The notes under the pieces: generated by a model
Database searches by the model: none
Told to the model about the DNA's origin: nothing
Seen by the model: only the letters and a program-made list of their open reading frames with translations
Shown here: positions 1 through 8,365 of the stretch, in pieces
How the letters are laid out: every line of letters starts with the position of its first letter
Position numbering within the stretch: the stretch's first letter is position 1
Translations under genes and position numbers: made by a program
Source of the DNA: an uncultured Chitinophagaceae bacterium
GTDB taxonomy: Bacteria > Bacteroidota > Bacteroidia > Chitinophagales > Chitinophagaceae
NCBI GenBank assembly: GCA_937907395.1
Contig: CALCII010000022.1
Coordinates: 36,001-100,000 of the forward strand
Reading direction: 5' to 3'
Length of the DNA stretch: 64,000 nucleotides

Positions 1-81
1 AGGGCAGTAAGGGCTAAGATCGGGAGAATAACGAATCTGAATTTCAGGATTTATAACAGTCTGGCGGAAATTGGCTGTCAT
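1..81 (-). CDS. possible 5' end of a gene cut by the left edge
   Basis: An ATG at 81 on the minus strand opens a frame that stays open for 27 codons to the window edge. It lies about 25 bases downstream of the DUF4198 stop codon, so it could be the next gene of the same operon. The peptide (begins MTANFRQTVI) has no feature I recognise and no signal peptide. An open frame this short can occur by chance. Confidence 0.25.
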   Translation of the reverse strand, partial: MTANFRQTVINPEIQIRYSPDLSPYCP

Positions 82-106
82 GGGTTGCCGTTAGGCGGAT
101 ATTATC

Positions 107-961
107 TCAACGGGCTTTTTTCCGTTGTACTATTTTACCAGTATAACCCCAGGTAAAACTGCCCCAATAACTTTGCCAGTTGGCTTTAGGATCATCTGCG
201 AGCCGTTCCATATAAACCGAGCTTACCATCCATTCTCCCGATGGTTCTACAGGAAACGAAATAATACCGCTGCTATCGCTAGTATAGGATTCTTCGGTCA
301 CTTTGCCTGCCAGTTTATGCCACACTCTTACTTTGGCCCGTTGCAGTGGCTCGCCTTTGAATAACAGCCGGGCTTTCATGGTGGAAGCCTGGTTGATGAG
401 ATAAGGGTGGGAGAGCAAACTAATATCCAGCGGAAGATTGGTGGTTTTTTTATAGAGATCTGTTTTGATCGCACCAACCTGGATCAGGGTTTTTACAGAA
501 CGTTGGTAGTATTCTTTTCCGGTTGAATCGGTCTCTCCGTTTTGTTTCCGGTATTCAATTGCATTGGTAAGTCCGTCTTCTGCAAGATAGTCGTTGAATT
601 TGGGTGCTTCCAGCTGAATGAATGAATTGGTGGAATTGAACGCAATTAATGCCGTTCCTTCTTCAAATAATGTGAGTTGAAGTGAATCGCCTGGTTCATC
701 TGAAAGGGCATTGCTGAGATCGTCTTCAATATCGGCGTAGTATAAACGAAGTTGTTGAACCTTGTCGTGATTTCCTTTCCAGTTTTCACCGGCGAAATGT
801 TCGCCTACATTAAAACGTACATTAATTTCATCTCCGTAAGAGTATTGAAAATACTGGGGCTCCAGCCAGAATTCATGCGCAAGTGTGATGCTGATGCCGG
901 ATAAAATCACCAAACTAAGAAACAGTTTCTTCGCTTTATTTTTTATTCCGGCAGGTTTCAT
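107..961 (-). CDS. DUF4198 domain-containing exported protein
   Basis: The product is 284 aa. It has a basic N-terminus and hydrophobic signal segment (about residues 10-28), followed at once by the HEFWLEP motif typical of DUF4198 proteins. The rest is predicted beta-rich. Residues about 190-250 read like a small Ig-like/CNA-B-type fold (KARLLFKGEPLQRAKV, then a Gly-Glu-Trp stretch). Members of this family are periplasmic or surface proteins, some linked to metal (nickel or cobalt) uptake by genome context. The gene starts 5 bases after the ABC ATPase stop, so it is co-transcribed with the MlaE/MlaF-type transporter. That is where an MCE/MlaD substrate-binding gene would usually be expected. 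Function is not established. Confidence 0.8.
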   Translation of the reverse strand: MKPAGIKNKAKKLFLSLVILSGISITLAHEFWLEPQYFQYSYGDEINVRFNVGEHFAGENWKGNHDKVQQLRLYYADIEDDLSNALSDEPGDSLQLTLFEEGTALIAFNSTNSFIQLEAPKFNDYLAEDGLTNAIEYRKQNGETDSTGKEYYQRSVKTLIQVGAIKTDLYKKTTNLPLDISLLSHPYLINQASTMKARLLFKGEPLQRAKVRVWHKLAGKVTEESYTSDSSGIISFPVEPSGEWMVSSVYMERLADDPKANWQSYWGSFTWGYTGKIVQRKKAR

Positions 962-966
962 TGTGT

Positions 967-1776
967 TTATTTTAGAAGTTCATCCATGTTCCGGTTATCA
1001 TCAATTTTTCCTTTCATTTCCAACATACGCATATCTTTTGCGTCCTGTAAAAACTCGGAGGCAAAGATGAAATTGTTCAGGTTTTCATTTTTGCTGAAGA
1101 TGATATCTTTATTCGAACCTTCCCATTCTTTTTTCCCCTGGTGCATGAACAGAATTTTTTCACCAATCTCCATCACACTGTTCATGTCGTGTGTGTTTAC
1201 AATGGTGGTCATATTGTATTCTGTAGTGATTTCATGAATCAACCGGTCAATTACAAGAGATGTTTTGGGGTCAAGTCCGGAGTTGGGTTCATCACAGAAT
1301 AAATATTTGGGCGTAAGTACAATAGCCCGGGCAATGCCCACCCTTTTTTTCATGCCACCACTGATCTCTGATGGATATTTATTGTTGGCATCTTTGAGAT
1401 TCACACGTGCCAGTACTTCATTCACACGATCGTGTTTTTCTTTGGTTGTCATGTTGGTAAACATGTTGAGCGGAAACATCACATTTTCTTCAACAGTCAT
1501 AGAATCAAACAGCGCAGATCCCTGGAACAACATGCCAATTTTCTGACGGAGCAGTTTTCGTTCGTCTTCAGCCATATTCGTGAAGCTGCCTTCATCGTAC
1601 ATGATTTCGCCACTGTCGGGCTCAAACAAACCCACAATGCATTTCATGAGTACTGTTTTGCCACTGCCACTGGCTCCAATAATGAGATTGCATTTGCCGG
1701 TTTCAAATACGGCAGATGTATCATCAATCACTGTTTTGTCACTGAAGCTTTTAACCAGGTTTTTTATTTCAATCAT
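967..1776 (-). CDS. mlaF: ABC transporter ATP-binding protein, MlaF-like
   Basis: This is a 269-aa ABC ATPase when started at the ATG at 1776 (MIEIKNLVKSF). A 19-codon upstream extension is possible but would overlap the permease gene and is not family-like. Seen motifs are Walker A GASGSGKT, signature ISGGMKKR, Walker B YLFCDEPNSGLD and H-loop NTHD. The ISGGMKKRVGIARA form is characteristic of the MlaF/Ttg2A group, which powers phospholipid or sterol movement between inner and outer membranes. The permease gene ends 5 bases upstream and a DUF4198 gene follows 5 bases downstream, so the three form one operon. Confidence 0.9.
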   Translation of the reverse strand: MIEIKNLVKSFSDKTVIDDTSAVFETGKCNLIIGASGSGKTVLMKCIVGLFEPDSGEIMYDEGSFTNMAEDERKLLRQKIGMLFQGSALFDSMTVEENVMFPLNMFTNMTTKEKHDRVNEVLARVNLKDANNKYPSEISGGMKKRVGIARAIVLTPKYLFCDEPNSGLDPKTSLVIDRLIHEITTEYNMTTIVNTHDMNSVMEIGEKILFMHQGKKEWEGSNKDIIFSKNENLNNFIFASEFLQDAKDMRMLEMKGKIDDNRNMDELLK

Positions 1777-1781
1777 AGTGT

Positions 1782-2519
1782 TTAGAGTAAGATAGCTGCC
1801 AACGCATAATCGGCAAACAGAATTAAAATACAACTCACAATTACAGCTTTGGTACTGGCCCGGCCAATTTCAAGTGAACCGCCTTCCACATAATAACCAA
1901 AATAGGCAGGTACGCTTGAAATGATAAATGCATACGTATAGGATTTGGCCATTGCAAATACAACATTGTACGGAATGAAATCGTCGAGCAACCCTTCATT
2001 AAATGTTTGCGGAGGAAGAATGCCAGATAATTCACCGGCAATTTTACCACCCCAGATGCCAAGCGTTGCAGCAAGTACCACCAAACAAGGAATCACAATC
2101 AAAGCTGCCAGAATTTTTGGCATGATGAGGAATGCTTTGGTATTAATTCCCATAATTTTTAATGCATCGATTTGTTCAGACACCCGCATATTGCCCAGTT
2201 CTGAAGCAATACGTGAACCAACCACACCGGCAAGTACCACACAAATAAGCGTAGGAGCTAATTCCAGGATGATATTATCACGAACAATCACAGCAATGAT
2301 CGTTCTGGGGATCAATGGTGTTACCAACTGGTAAGCTGTTTGTACAGTGGTTACCGCACCCAGAAAAATGGCAATGATGGCTACGATGCCAATAGAGCGT
2401 ACTCCGATTTCATTGCATTGATGCATTAACTCATGCCAGTATAATTTCCAGTTTTCAGGTTTGGAAATCATTTGCCGGATCATCAGCAGATAACGGCCAA
2501 AATGCGTAAACAAATTCAT
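1782..2519 (-). CDS. mlaE: ABC transporter permease, MlaE family
   Basis: The product is an integral inner-membrane protein of about 245 aa with five or so hydrophobic segments. It carries the MlaE hallmark GSRIASELGNMRVSEQIDAL in its central loop and the later GGKIAGELSG stretch. I choose the ATG at 2519 (MNLFTHFGRY); an ATG at 2567 would add 16 residues. With the following MlaF-like ATPase it should form the core of a lipid transporter maintaining outer-membrane asymmetry. No MCE-domain (MlaD) gene is next to it. A long perfect hairpin separates it from maeB upstream. Confidence 0.9.
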   Translation of the reverse strand: MNLFTHFGRYLLMIRQMISKPENWKLYWHELMHQCNEIGVRSIGIVAIIAIFLGAVTTVQTAYQLVTPLIPRTIIAVIVRDNIILELAPTLICVVLAGVVGSRIASELGNMRVSEQIDALKIMGINTKAFLIMPKILAALIVIPCLVVLAATLGIWGGKIAGELSGILPPQTFNEGLLDDFIPYNVVFAMAKSYTYAFIISSVPAYFGYYVEGGSLEIGRASTKAVIVSCILILFADYALAAILL

Positions 2520-2571
2520 GGAATGAAGGTAGGAAATTATTATGGTAGGAGCAGGAGCGGTTAACAAGTGA

Positions 2572-2608
2572 AAGGTGAATGATGGGCTGTGTGCCCATCA
2601 TTCACCTT
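2572..2608 (-). terminator. perfect 16-bp hairpin after maeB
   Basis: Two perfectly complementary 16-base arms (2572-2587 and 2593-2608; AAGGTGAATGATGGGC) surround a 5-base TGTGT loop, seven bases past the malic enzyme stop codon. No T-run follows on the minus strand, so a classical intrinsic terminator is not certain. A 3'-end-stabilising hairpin is the other option. Confidence 0.6.
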
Positions 2609-2614
2609 ATTGTA

Positions 2615-4963
2615 TCAGATTTCGTGGCTTACCTGGCGGAATTTCTTCCAATGGCCACTGTTTTTTATTAAGTCGGGCGAATGATGTGATTTGCCTTTCA
2701 TTTGTGCTTCCACAACAGCAATCAAAACCATATTGAAAATAGAGCGAACCGAACTTCCCAACTGCAACACATGCACCGGTTTTTTCATTCCCAGCAATAC
2801 GGGACCAATAGCATCTGCATCGGCTACTTCCTGCAAGAGATTGTATGCAATGTTTCCACTGGCAAGGTTAGGGAATATGAGAACATTGGGTTCTCCTTCC
2901 ACCAATTCGCTGAACGGATAATTTTCTTTCAGGATTTCTTTGTTAAAGGCAACAATAGGTTGTATTTCACCTTCACAGATCAGGTTGGGTTCCCGTTGTT
3001 TTACAATGTTGCGGGCTTTGGCCATCATCTGTGCTTCGGGTGAATCGCTGCTGCCGAAGTTGGAATAACTGAGCATGGCTACACGTGGAGTGATACCAAA
3101 TGCACGTACTTCTTTGGCGACGAGTTGTGTAATGTCGGCCAGTTCTTCGGCAGTAGGGTTGAAATTTACTGTTGCATCGGCAAAGAACAACGGACCTTTT
3201 TTAGTGAGCATGATATACATGCCACAAATCTTTTTCACATGCTCATCGGTACCAATGATTTCAAGTGCCGGGCGTATGGTATCTGAATACTTACGGCTCA
3301 AACCGCTGATCATGGCATCTGCTTCACCTGTTTCCACCATCATACTTCCAAAGTGCGTACGCTCCTTCATGGACTTGGAAGCTTCGTACCTGTTCATGCC
3401 TTTACGCTGCCGTTTTTCGAAAATGATCTTGCCGAATTCTTCCCGTTTTTGTTCCTGTTCTTTGCTCTTTGGATCAATCACCGGAATGCCATCAAGATCA
3501 ATTCCATTTACAGCCGCAATGTCATTGATGTTTTTCACATCACCTAACAGTATCGGGTAAGCGACGCCTTCTTCAAAAGCCATCTGTGCTGCTTTGATGA
3601 TCTTGAGATTTTCTGCATCGGCAAATACCACTCTTCTCGGATCCTTCCTTGCTTTGTTTCCAATGGCACGCATCAACTGATTGTCGATGCCCAAACGTTT
3701 ATTCAGTTCCAGTTCATATTGTTCCCAGTTGGTGATTTGTTTTTGTGCCACGCCACTTTCGATGGCTGCTTTTGCAACAGCAGGAGCTACATAGCTGAGC
3801 AAACGGGGATCTAATGGTTTGGGAATGATATAATGAGGGCCAAATGAAATGTTCTGTTCATTATAGGCCATATTCACAATATCAGGCACGGGTGACTTTG
3901 TTAATTCTGCCAGCGCTTTTACGGCTGCCAGTTTCATGGCTTCGTTGATCTTGGTGGCACGTACATCCAATGCGCCACGGAAAATATATGGAAAGCCAAG
4001 AACGTTGTTTACCTGGTTGGGATAATCACTACGGCCGGTAGCCATGATAATGTCGCTGCGAACTTCTGTTGCATCTTCCCATGTAATTTCAGGATCGGGG
4101 TTGGCCATAGCAAATACAATAGGATTAGGTGCCATGCCTTTCACCATTTCCTTGCTGATTACGTTACCCTTACTCAAACCAATAAACACATCGGCGCCAT
4201 TGAGTGCTTCTTTCAATGTTTTGTTGGTTACTTTTTGCAGGTACATTTTTTTCAGTTCGTCCAGGTCGTTTCTTGATTCATGAATCAGTCCTTTACTGTC
4301 GAACACCCAGAAGTTTTCATGTGAAGCGCCTAATGCTTCGTATAATTTCATACAGGCAATAGCTGCAGCACCGGCACCATTCACCACAAAGGTTACTTCA
4401 TCTATTTTCTTTTTCTGAAGTTCCAGTGCATTGAGTAATGCAGCAGCACTGATGATCGCAGTGCCGTGCTGATCGTCGTGCATCAGCGGGATTTTCATTT
4501 CCTCTCTCAGCCTTTGTTCAATGTAAAAACATTCAGGAGCTTTGATATCTTCCAGGTTGATGCCTCCGAATGTGGGCTCCAGTGCTTTTACGATCTGTAC
4601 AAATTTTTCCGGATCTTTTTCATTGATTTCAATATCATACACATCGATATCCGCAAAGATTTTGAACAGTACACCTTTTCCTTCCATTACCGGTTTACCG
4701 GCTTCCGGACCAATATCGCCAAGTCCCAGTACAGCAGTACCATTACTGATTACTGCCACCAGGTTTCCTTTGGCGGTGTACTTATAAACGTTTTCTACAT
4801 TTTCGTGAATTTCCTTACAGGGTTCGGCAACACCGGGCGAATACGCCAGCGAAAGATCTCTTTGTGTTTTAGCTTCTTTTGTAGGGATTACTTCAATTTT
4901 TCCGGGGCGGCCCTTGGCATGATATTCAAGCGCTTGTTCTCTCCGAAGTTCTTCTTTTGTCAT
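2615..4963 (-). CDS. maeB: NADP-dependent malic enzyme with phosphotransacetylase-like domain
   Basis: At 782 aa this has the two-part layout of MaeB. Residues about 1-420 are the malic enzyme, with [12 protein letters not shown] near the N-terminus, [18 protein letters not shown] and the nucleotide-binding [12 protein letters not shown]. Residues about 440-765 resemble phosphate acetyltransferase ([27 protein letters not shown]). The enzyme converts malate to pyruvate and CO2 while making NADPH. In characterised MaeB proteins the C-terminal domain is regulatory and binds acetyl-CoA. The gene stands alone: a terminator-like hairpin lies on each side. A weak TACCTTG promoter-like element lies about 45 bases upstream (5006-5012). 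Confidence 0.96.
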   Translation of the reverse strand: MTKEELRREQALEYHAKGRPGKIEVIPTKEAKTQRDLSLAYSPGVAEPCKEIHENVENVYKYTAKGNLVAVISNGTAVLGLGDIGPEAGKPVMEGKGVLFKIFADIDVYDIEINEKDPEKFVQIVKALEPTFGGINLEDIKAPECFYIEQRLREEMKIPLMHDDQHGTAIISAAALLNALELQKKKIDEVTFVVNGAGAAAIACMKLYEALGASHENFWVFDSKGLIHESRNDLDELKKMYLQKVTNKTLKEALNGADVFIGLSKGNVISKEMVKGMAPNPIVFAMANPDPEITWEDATEVRSDIIMATGRSDYPNQVNNVLGFPYIFRGALDVRATKINEAMKLAAVKALAELTKSPVPDIVNMAYNEQNISFGPHYIIPKPLDPRLLSYVAPAVAKAAIESGVAQKQITNWEQYELELNKRLGIDNQLMRAIGNKARKDPRRVVFADAENLKIIKAAQMAFEEGVAYPILLGDVKNINDIAAVNGIDLDGIPVIDPKSKEQEQKREEFGKIIFEKRQRKGMNRYEASKSMKERTHFGSMMVETGEADAMISGLSRKYSDTIRPALEIIGTDEHVKKICGMYIMLTKKGPLFFADATVNFNPTAEELADITQLVAKEVRAFGITPRVAMLSYSNFGSSDSPEAQMMAKARNIVKQREPNLICEGEIQPIVAFNKEILKENYPFSELVEGEPNVLIFPNLASGNIAYNLLQEVADADAIGPVLLGMKKPVHVLQLGSSVRSIFNMVLIAVVEAQMKGKSHHSPDLIKNSGHWKKFRQVSHEI

Positions 4964-5021
4964 ACAAGTAATTTAAATCAGGCAATCGTTAATAATAAGG
5001 TTGGGCAAGGTACGAAATATG

Positions 5022-5071
5022 AAAAAAAGAAGGATTCATTCAACTGCCGTTAAGCACTTGCCCGAATCCTT
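5022..5071 (-). terminator. intrinsic terminator of the M20 amidohydrolase
   Basis: On the minus strand AAGGATTC (5064-5071) pairs with GAATCCTT (5030-5037), followed by CTTTTTTT (5022-5029). It lies 12 bases after the amidohydrolase stop and before maeB. Confidence 0.75.
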
Positions 5072-5082
5072 TCATAAAATAA

Positions 5083-6264
5083 TCAGATTTGTGTGCTGAT
5101 GCCCAGCCAGGCCATCATACCTATGCCGGTTTCTATCGCATCTTCATCAATATTAAAAGTAGGGGTGTGTACACCACTGGTAATTCCCTTTTCTTTATTC
5201 ATAACACCCAGCCTGAAAAAACATCCGGGTATTTGCTGGGAATAGTAGCCGAAATCTTCAGCACCCATGCGTAATTCCGTTTCTTCCACATGCGGAGTGC
5301 CCATGTATTCAACTGCTTTTGCCCAGGCAGCATGATGCAGTGCTTCATGATTGTAAACCGTGGGGTAGCCAATATCAATGTGCAGATCAATCGTGCCGCC
5401 CATACTTTCCACCAGTTGAGTGGCATTACGGCGGATGAGCTCATGTGCTTTGAAGCGCCATTTTTCATCCATGGCCCGGAATGTGCCCATCAGCTTCACT
5501 TCATTGGGAATCACATTGGTTGTTGTACCGCCGTTGATGGCTGTGATTGAAAGTACAGAAGGATTGAAGGGATTACTGTTCCGGCTGATGATCTGTTGCA
5601 GACTGATGATCATATGTGAGGCGATGAGAATAGGATCCACACTCAGGTGAGGCGAAGCGGCATGCCCACCTTTCCCTTTAATGGTGATGTATAATTCATC
5701 GGCACTGGCCATTACTTTACCTGCACGAAAACTTACCTGTCCGATCTGTAAACCGGGATGTACATGCAATGCAAAAATGGCTTGCGGTGCAGGATGTTGC
5801 AACACACCTTCTTTGATCATGATACTGGCGCCGCCGGGATTTTTTTCTTCGCCGGGTTGGAAGATGAGTTTGATGGTGCCTTCCCATTCAGCCCTCAATT
5901 CCTGTAATATTTTAGCGGCACCCAGCAAACAGGTGGTATGTGCATCGTGGCCACAAGCGTGCATGATGCCATCTTTCGTAGACTTATAATCGATTTTATT
6001 TTCTTCCAGAATAGGCAATGCATCCATATCTGCTCTCAATGCAATCACACGTGAGGATGGATTTTTTCCCTCAATCAAACCCACTACTCCGGTTTGTGCC
6101 ATTACCTGGTAAGGGATGCCCAGCTCCTGTAACTTTTGCTGAACAAACCTGCTGGTTTCGAATTCCTGGTAACTCAGCTCGGGATTGGCATGCAAATGTC
6201 TGCGTATGGCAATAAACTCATCTTTGTATTGATGGGCCAGTGCTTTTATTTTTTCTGTAAGCAT
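5083..6264 (-). CDS. M20 family amidohydrolase (N-acyl amino acid or hippurate hydrolase type)
   Basis: This is a 393-aa cytosolic metallopeptidase-like enzyme of the M20D/HipO group, which removes acyl groups from amino acids. Visible features are RRHLHANPELSYQE at the N-terminus, ALRADMDALPI, the metal-binding MHACGHDAHTT, FQPGEEKNPGGA and ALHVHPG. The dimerisation domain lies around residues 190-300 (GKGGHAASPH, INGGTTTNVIP) and the last metal region has GAEDFGYYSQ. I choose the ATG at 6264. The alternative TTG at 6273 lies inside a well-matched promoter -7 element (6271-6278), which also implies an almost leaderless transcript. The exact substrate cannot be told from sequence. Confidence 0.92.
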   Translation of the reverse strand: MLTEKIKALAHQYKDEFIAIRRHLHANPELSYQEFETSRFVQQKLQELGIPYQVMAQTGVVGLIEGKNPSSRVIALRADMDALPILEENKIDYKSTKDGIMHACGHDAHTTCLLGAAKILQELRAEWEGTIKLIFQPGEEKNPGGASIMIKEGVLQHPAPQAIFALHVHPGLQIGQVSFRAGKVMASADELYITIKGKGGHAASPHLSVDPILIASHMIISLQQIISRNSNPFNPSVLSITAINGGTTTNVIPNEVKLMGTFRAMDEKWRFKAHELIRRNATQLVESMGGTIDLHIDIGYPTVYNHEALHHAAWAKAVEYMGTPHVEETELRMGAEDFGYYSQQIPGCFFRLGVMNKEKGITSGVHTPTFNIDEDAIETGIGMMAWLGISTQI

Positions 6265-6270
6265 ACGCCT

Positions 6271-6302
6271 CAAAAGTACGACTTATGATATTGAGACACC
6301 AA
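6271..6302 (-). promoter_or_regulatory. Bacteroidota-type promoter of the amidohydrolase gene
   Basis: On the minus strand a TTG (6300-6302), a 21-base spacer and TACTTTTG (6271-6278) match the TTG/TAnnTTTG pattern of the Bacteroidota primary sigma factor. The predicted start of transcription falls within a few bases of the ATG at 6264. Confidence 0.55.
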
Positions 6303-6338
6303 TAACGGAGGATGAAACAAAAAAACGGTGGGAAATAA

Positions 6339-6785
6339 TTATTGCTGGGTTTCTTCTTTTTCCTTTTCGGGTTTCACTTCTATATCGCTGGGGATCACAA
6401 AAACGCCCGTGGGGAAGAGTTTGGATAATTCTTTTTTATAGGCATCGGCATCTTTTCGTTCCTGGAAATTCCCAAAACGTAGTTTGAAATACGGAGCCTG
6501 ATACATGAGATAGGTCTTTTGATCGGGGTATACAGACAGAAGCTTGGATTTGGCAGCCAAAGCCTGGGTGCGATCGGTGGTGTTTAATACCTGGATCCGA
6601 TAGCCTTTGTTTGTTTTTTTAGCATCCACCGCTTTTTTGTTGATCTCGGCTCTTTTCTTCGTTAAGAGATCATAGCGGGCATCCCTTGATACAATAACGC
6701 CATTTAACAAGGTGTCATTAATTGTTTGACTAAAGCCGGTTGTTACAAGCAGGAAACTGACTATGAATGCGAAAACCTGTTTCAT
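6339..6785 (-). CDS. exported SPOR-domain protein
   Basis: A 148-aa protein starting at the ATG at 6785 (MKQVFAFIVSF) with a signal peptide ending near GFSQ (residues 1-20). A SPOR fold covers about residues 60-135: GYRIQVLNTTDRTQA, then YFKLRFGNFQERKDADAYKK. SPOR domains bind denuded peptidoglycan glycans, often at division sites. The C-terminus is a charged Lys/Glu tail. It stands between the ALDH operon and the amidohydrolase gene on the same strand, with no close coupling to either. Confidence 0.85.
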   Translation of the reverse strand: MKQVFAFIVSFLLVTTGFSQTINDTLLNGVIVSRDARYDLLTKKRAEINKKAVDAKKTNKGYRIQVLNTTDRTQALAAKSKLLSVYPDQKTYLMYQAPYFKLRFGNFQERKDADAYKKELSKLFPTGVFVIPSDIEVKPEKEKEETQQ

Positions 6786-6880
6786 CGTTTTTCTATTAGC
6801 GTACATCTACACAGCATAAATTGTACCAACAAGATGTTTGTACAAGCCAATCCGTTGTGTTTACAACAGAATTCATCTGG

Positions 6881-7819
6881 TTAATATTTGCTGCCGCCAC
6901 CGCCGATATTTTCAATGGGGTGCCAGGTGGTTTTAATTTCCTGTGTATCGTTGATGAAGTAGGGGCTTTGTCCGTTTTCAGAAGTCCAGTCAACTTTATC
7001 ATACAAGATCACACGCTTCACATTCAATGCTGATTTTTCTTTCAGCAGTTTTTGTGTGGCTGCATCTTTTTCGCAGTAAACAACGGCATTGATATCCATA
7101 TGATCGGCAAACCAGGGTGCCAGTTCGCTCACCTTACCGGTGAGGATGTTCACCACACCACCGGGTAAATCAGATGAATTCAATACTTCGGCAAAAGTAA
7201 CAGGACAGAGCGGTTTGTTATAAGAACCAAGCACCACACAGGTATTGCCACCTGCAATTACAGGAGCAATTACAGAAACCAATCCCAGCAAGGATGTATC
7301 CTGCGGAGCAATGATTGCCACCACACCTGTAGGTTCGGGAACAGAGAAATTGAAATGCGAGGAAGCAACTGGGTTTACCGAACTTAAAATCTGTTGGTAT
7401 TTATCGCACCAGCCAGCATAGTAAATCAACCGGTCGATGGACAGGTTCACCTCAGCTTCTGCTTTGGCACGGGTCACATCCTGAAGCACCAGTTCTTCAA
7501 TAAACTGTGCTCTTCTGCCTTCCAGCATTTCGGCCATGCGGTACAAAATTTGTCCACGGTTGAAAGCAGCACGGCTGCTCCATCCGCCAAAGGCGTTGCG
7601 GGCCACTTCGGCTGCATCACGAAAATCTTTCCGTGAGCTGAGGCATACATTCGCCAGCTTTTTACCTGCAGCATTGGTGGGAACATAATACCGTCCGGAT
7701 TCCGTTCTGGGGAATTGTCCGCCGATGTAGATTTTATATGTTTTCAAAACTTCCAGGCGGGATTCAATGTTAACCGGATCCTTGGATGATGTTGCTTTTT
7801 TTGTTGTTGAACGTGCCAT
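6881..7819 (-). CDS. truncated, catalytically empty aldehyde dehydrogenase-like protein (ALDH16 C-domain type)
   Basis: The product is 312 aa from the ATG at 7819, against about 490 aa for a normal ALDH. It matches only the N-terminal, NAD-binding part of the fold. Equivalents of the key positions are altered: the WNFP region of the active neighbour reads APQDTS here, LKPAE reads LGSYN, and the LELGGK segment and catalytic cysteine are absent. A short tail ending in IENIGGGGSKY replaces the catalytic domain. It is the last gene of the deoC-ALDH operon. The pairing of an active ALDH with an inactive half-domain resembles the two-domain ALDH16 proteins, here as two separate genes. A structural or regulatory role is inferred, not shown. 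Confidence 0.8.
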   Translation of the reverse strand: MARSTTKKATSSKDPVNIESRLEVLKTYKIYIGGQFPRTESGRYYVPTNAAGKKLANVCLSSRKDFRDAAEVARNAFGGWSSRAAFNRGQILYRMAEMLEGRRAQFIEELVLQDVTRAKAEAEVNLSIDRLIYYAGWCDKYQQILSSVNPVASSHFNFSVPEPTGVVAIIAPQDTSLLGLVSVIAPVIAGGNTCVVLGSYNKPLCPVTFAEVLNSSDLPGGVVNILTGKVSELAPWFADHMDINAVVYCEKDAATQKLLKEKSALNVKRVILYDKVDWTSENGQSPYFINDTQEIKTTWHPIENIGGGGSKY

Positions 7820-7832
7820 TTTTAAAATATTT

Positions 7833-7845
7833 TGTTCAAAAGGTT
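7833..7845. repeat. left copy of a 13-bp inverted repeat flanking the four-helix-bundle gene
   Basis: TGTTCAAAAGGTT here is the exact reverse complement of AACCTTTTGAACA at 8326-8338. The two copies bracket the gene at 7862-8269. Confidence 0.6.
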
Positions 7846-7861
7846 CAAGAAGTTCCAAAGG

Positions 7862-8269
7862 TTAAGCTTCAGGATTTCTTGACTTGTATTTAACTCCTTC
7901 TTTGCTTGTGTTTTCAAGGTATGAAATCAATTTTTGTATCAGGCTACTGATCTTTTTTGCATGTGATGAAAACAGGTCAAACTCATTTTGTTCGATATAA
8001 ACTCTGTCAAGTGCCCTGTACAACTGCGATCTGAATTCTCCACACGATGCCTTCGCTATGTACAAATACTGAATAAATTCCCGGTTCCCACCCCGCTCAA
8101 ATCCTTCTGCTATATTATCCATAATTGAACCTGCAGAACCTTCCATCTGATTAATTAACCGATAGCTGTTTTTAAATCTTCCTTCATCAATCAGTTTGCC
8201 TATGGACTCATTCAATTTTCGGGCTTCCTGCCATGAAAGAATTTCCTCAAATCTTTCAATTTTTGCCAT
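7862..8269 (-). CDS. four-helix bundle protein (23S rRNA intervening-sequence protein family)
   Basis: A 135-aa, fully helical-looking protein. It has the family pattern: SWQEARKLNESIGKL at the N-terminus, NQMEGSAGSIMDNIAEGFERG in the middle (the conserved S..NIAEG core), then YIAKASCGEFRSQLYRA. Family members are common in Bacteroidota and were first noticed in spirochaete rRNA intervening sequences; their role is unknown. The gene sits between the active ALDH and the half-ALDH of the deoC operon and is bracketed by a 13-bp inverted repeat, so it looks inserted. Confidence 0.88.
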   Translation of the reverse strand: MAKIERFEEILSWQEARKLNESIGKLIDEGRFKNSYRLINQMEGSAGSIMDNIAEGFERGGNREFIQYLYIAKASCGEFRSQLYRALDRVYIEQNEFDLFSSHAKKISSLIQKLISYLENTSKEGVKYKSRNPEA

Positions 8270-8325
8270 GATGTTATTCTGATAGGTAGCAATTAATAGC
8301 TAATGATTCGTTCGGTAAAACATCC

Positions 8326-8338
8326 AACCTTTTGAACA
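8326..8338. repeat. right copy of the 13-bp inverted repeat
   Basis: AACCTTTTGAACA here is the reverse complement of 7833-7845. The surrounding sequence to about 8365 is built from further GAACCT/AACCTTTCCAAC units, also seen upstream of atpG and scpB. Confidence 0.6.
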
Positions 8339-8365
8339 TTTGAACCTGCAGAACCTTTCCAACTT

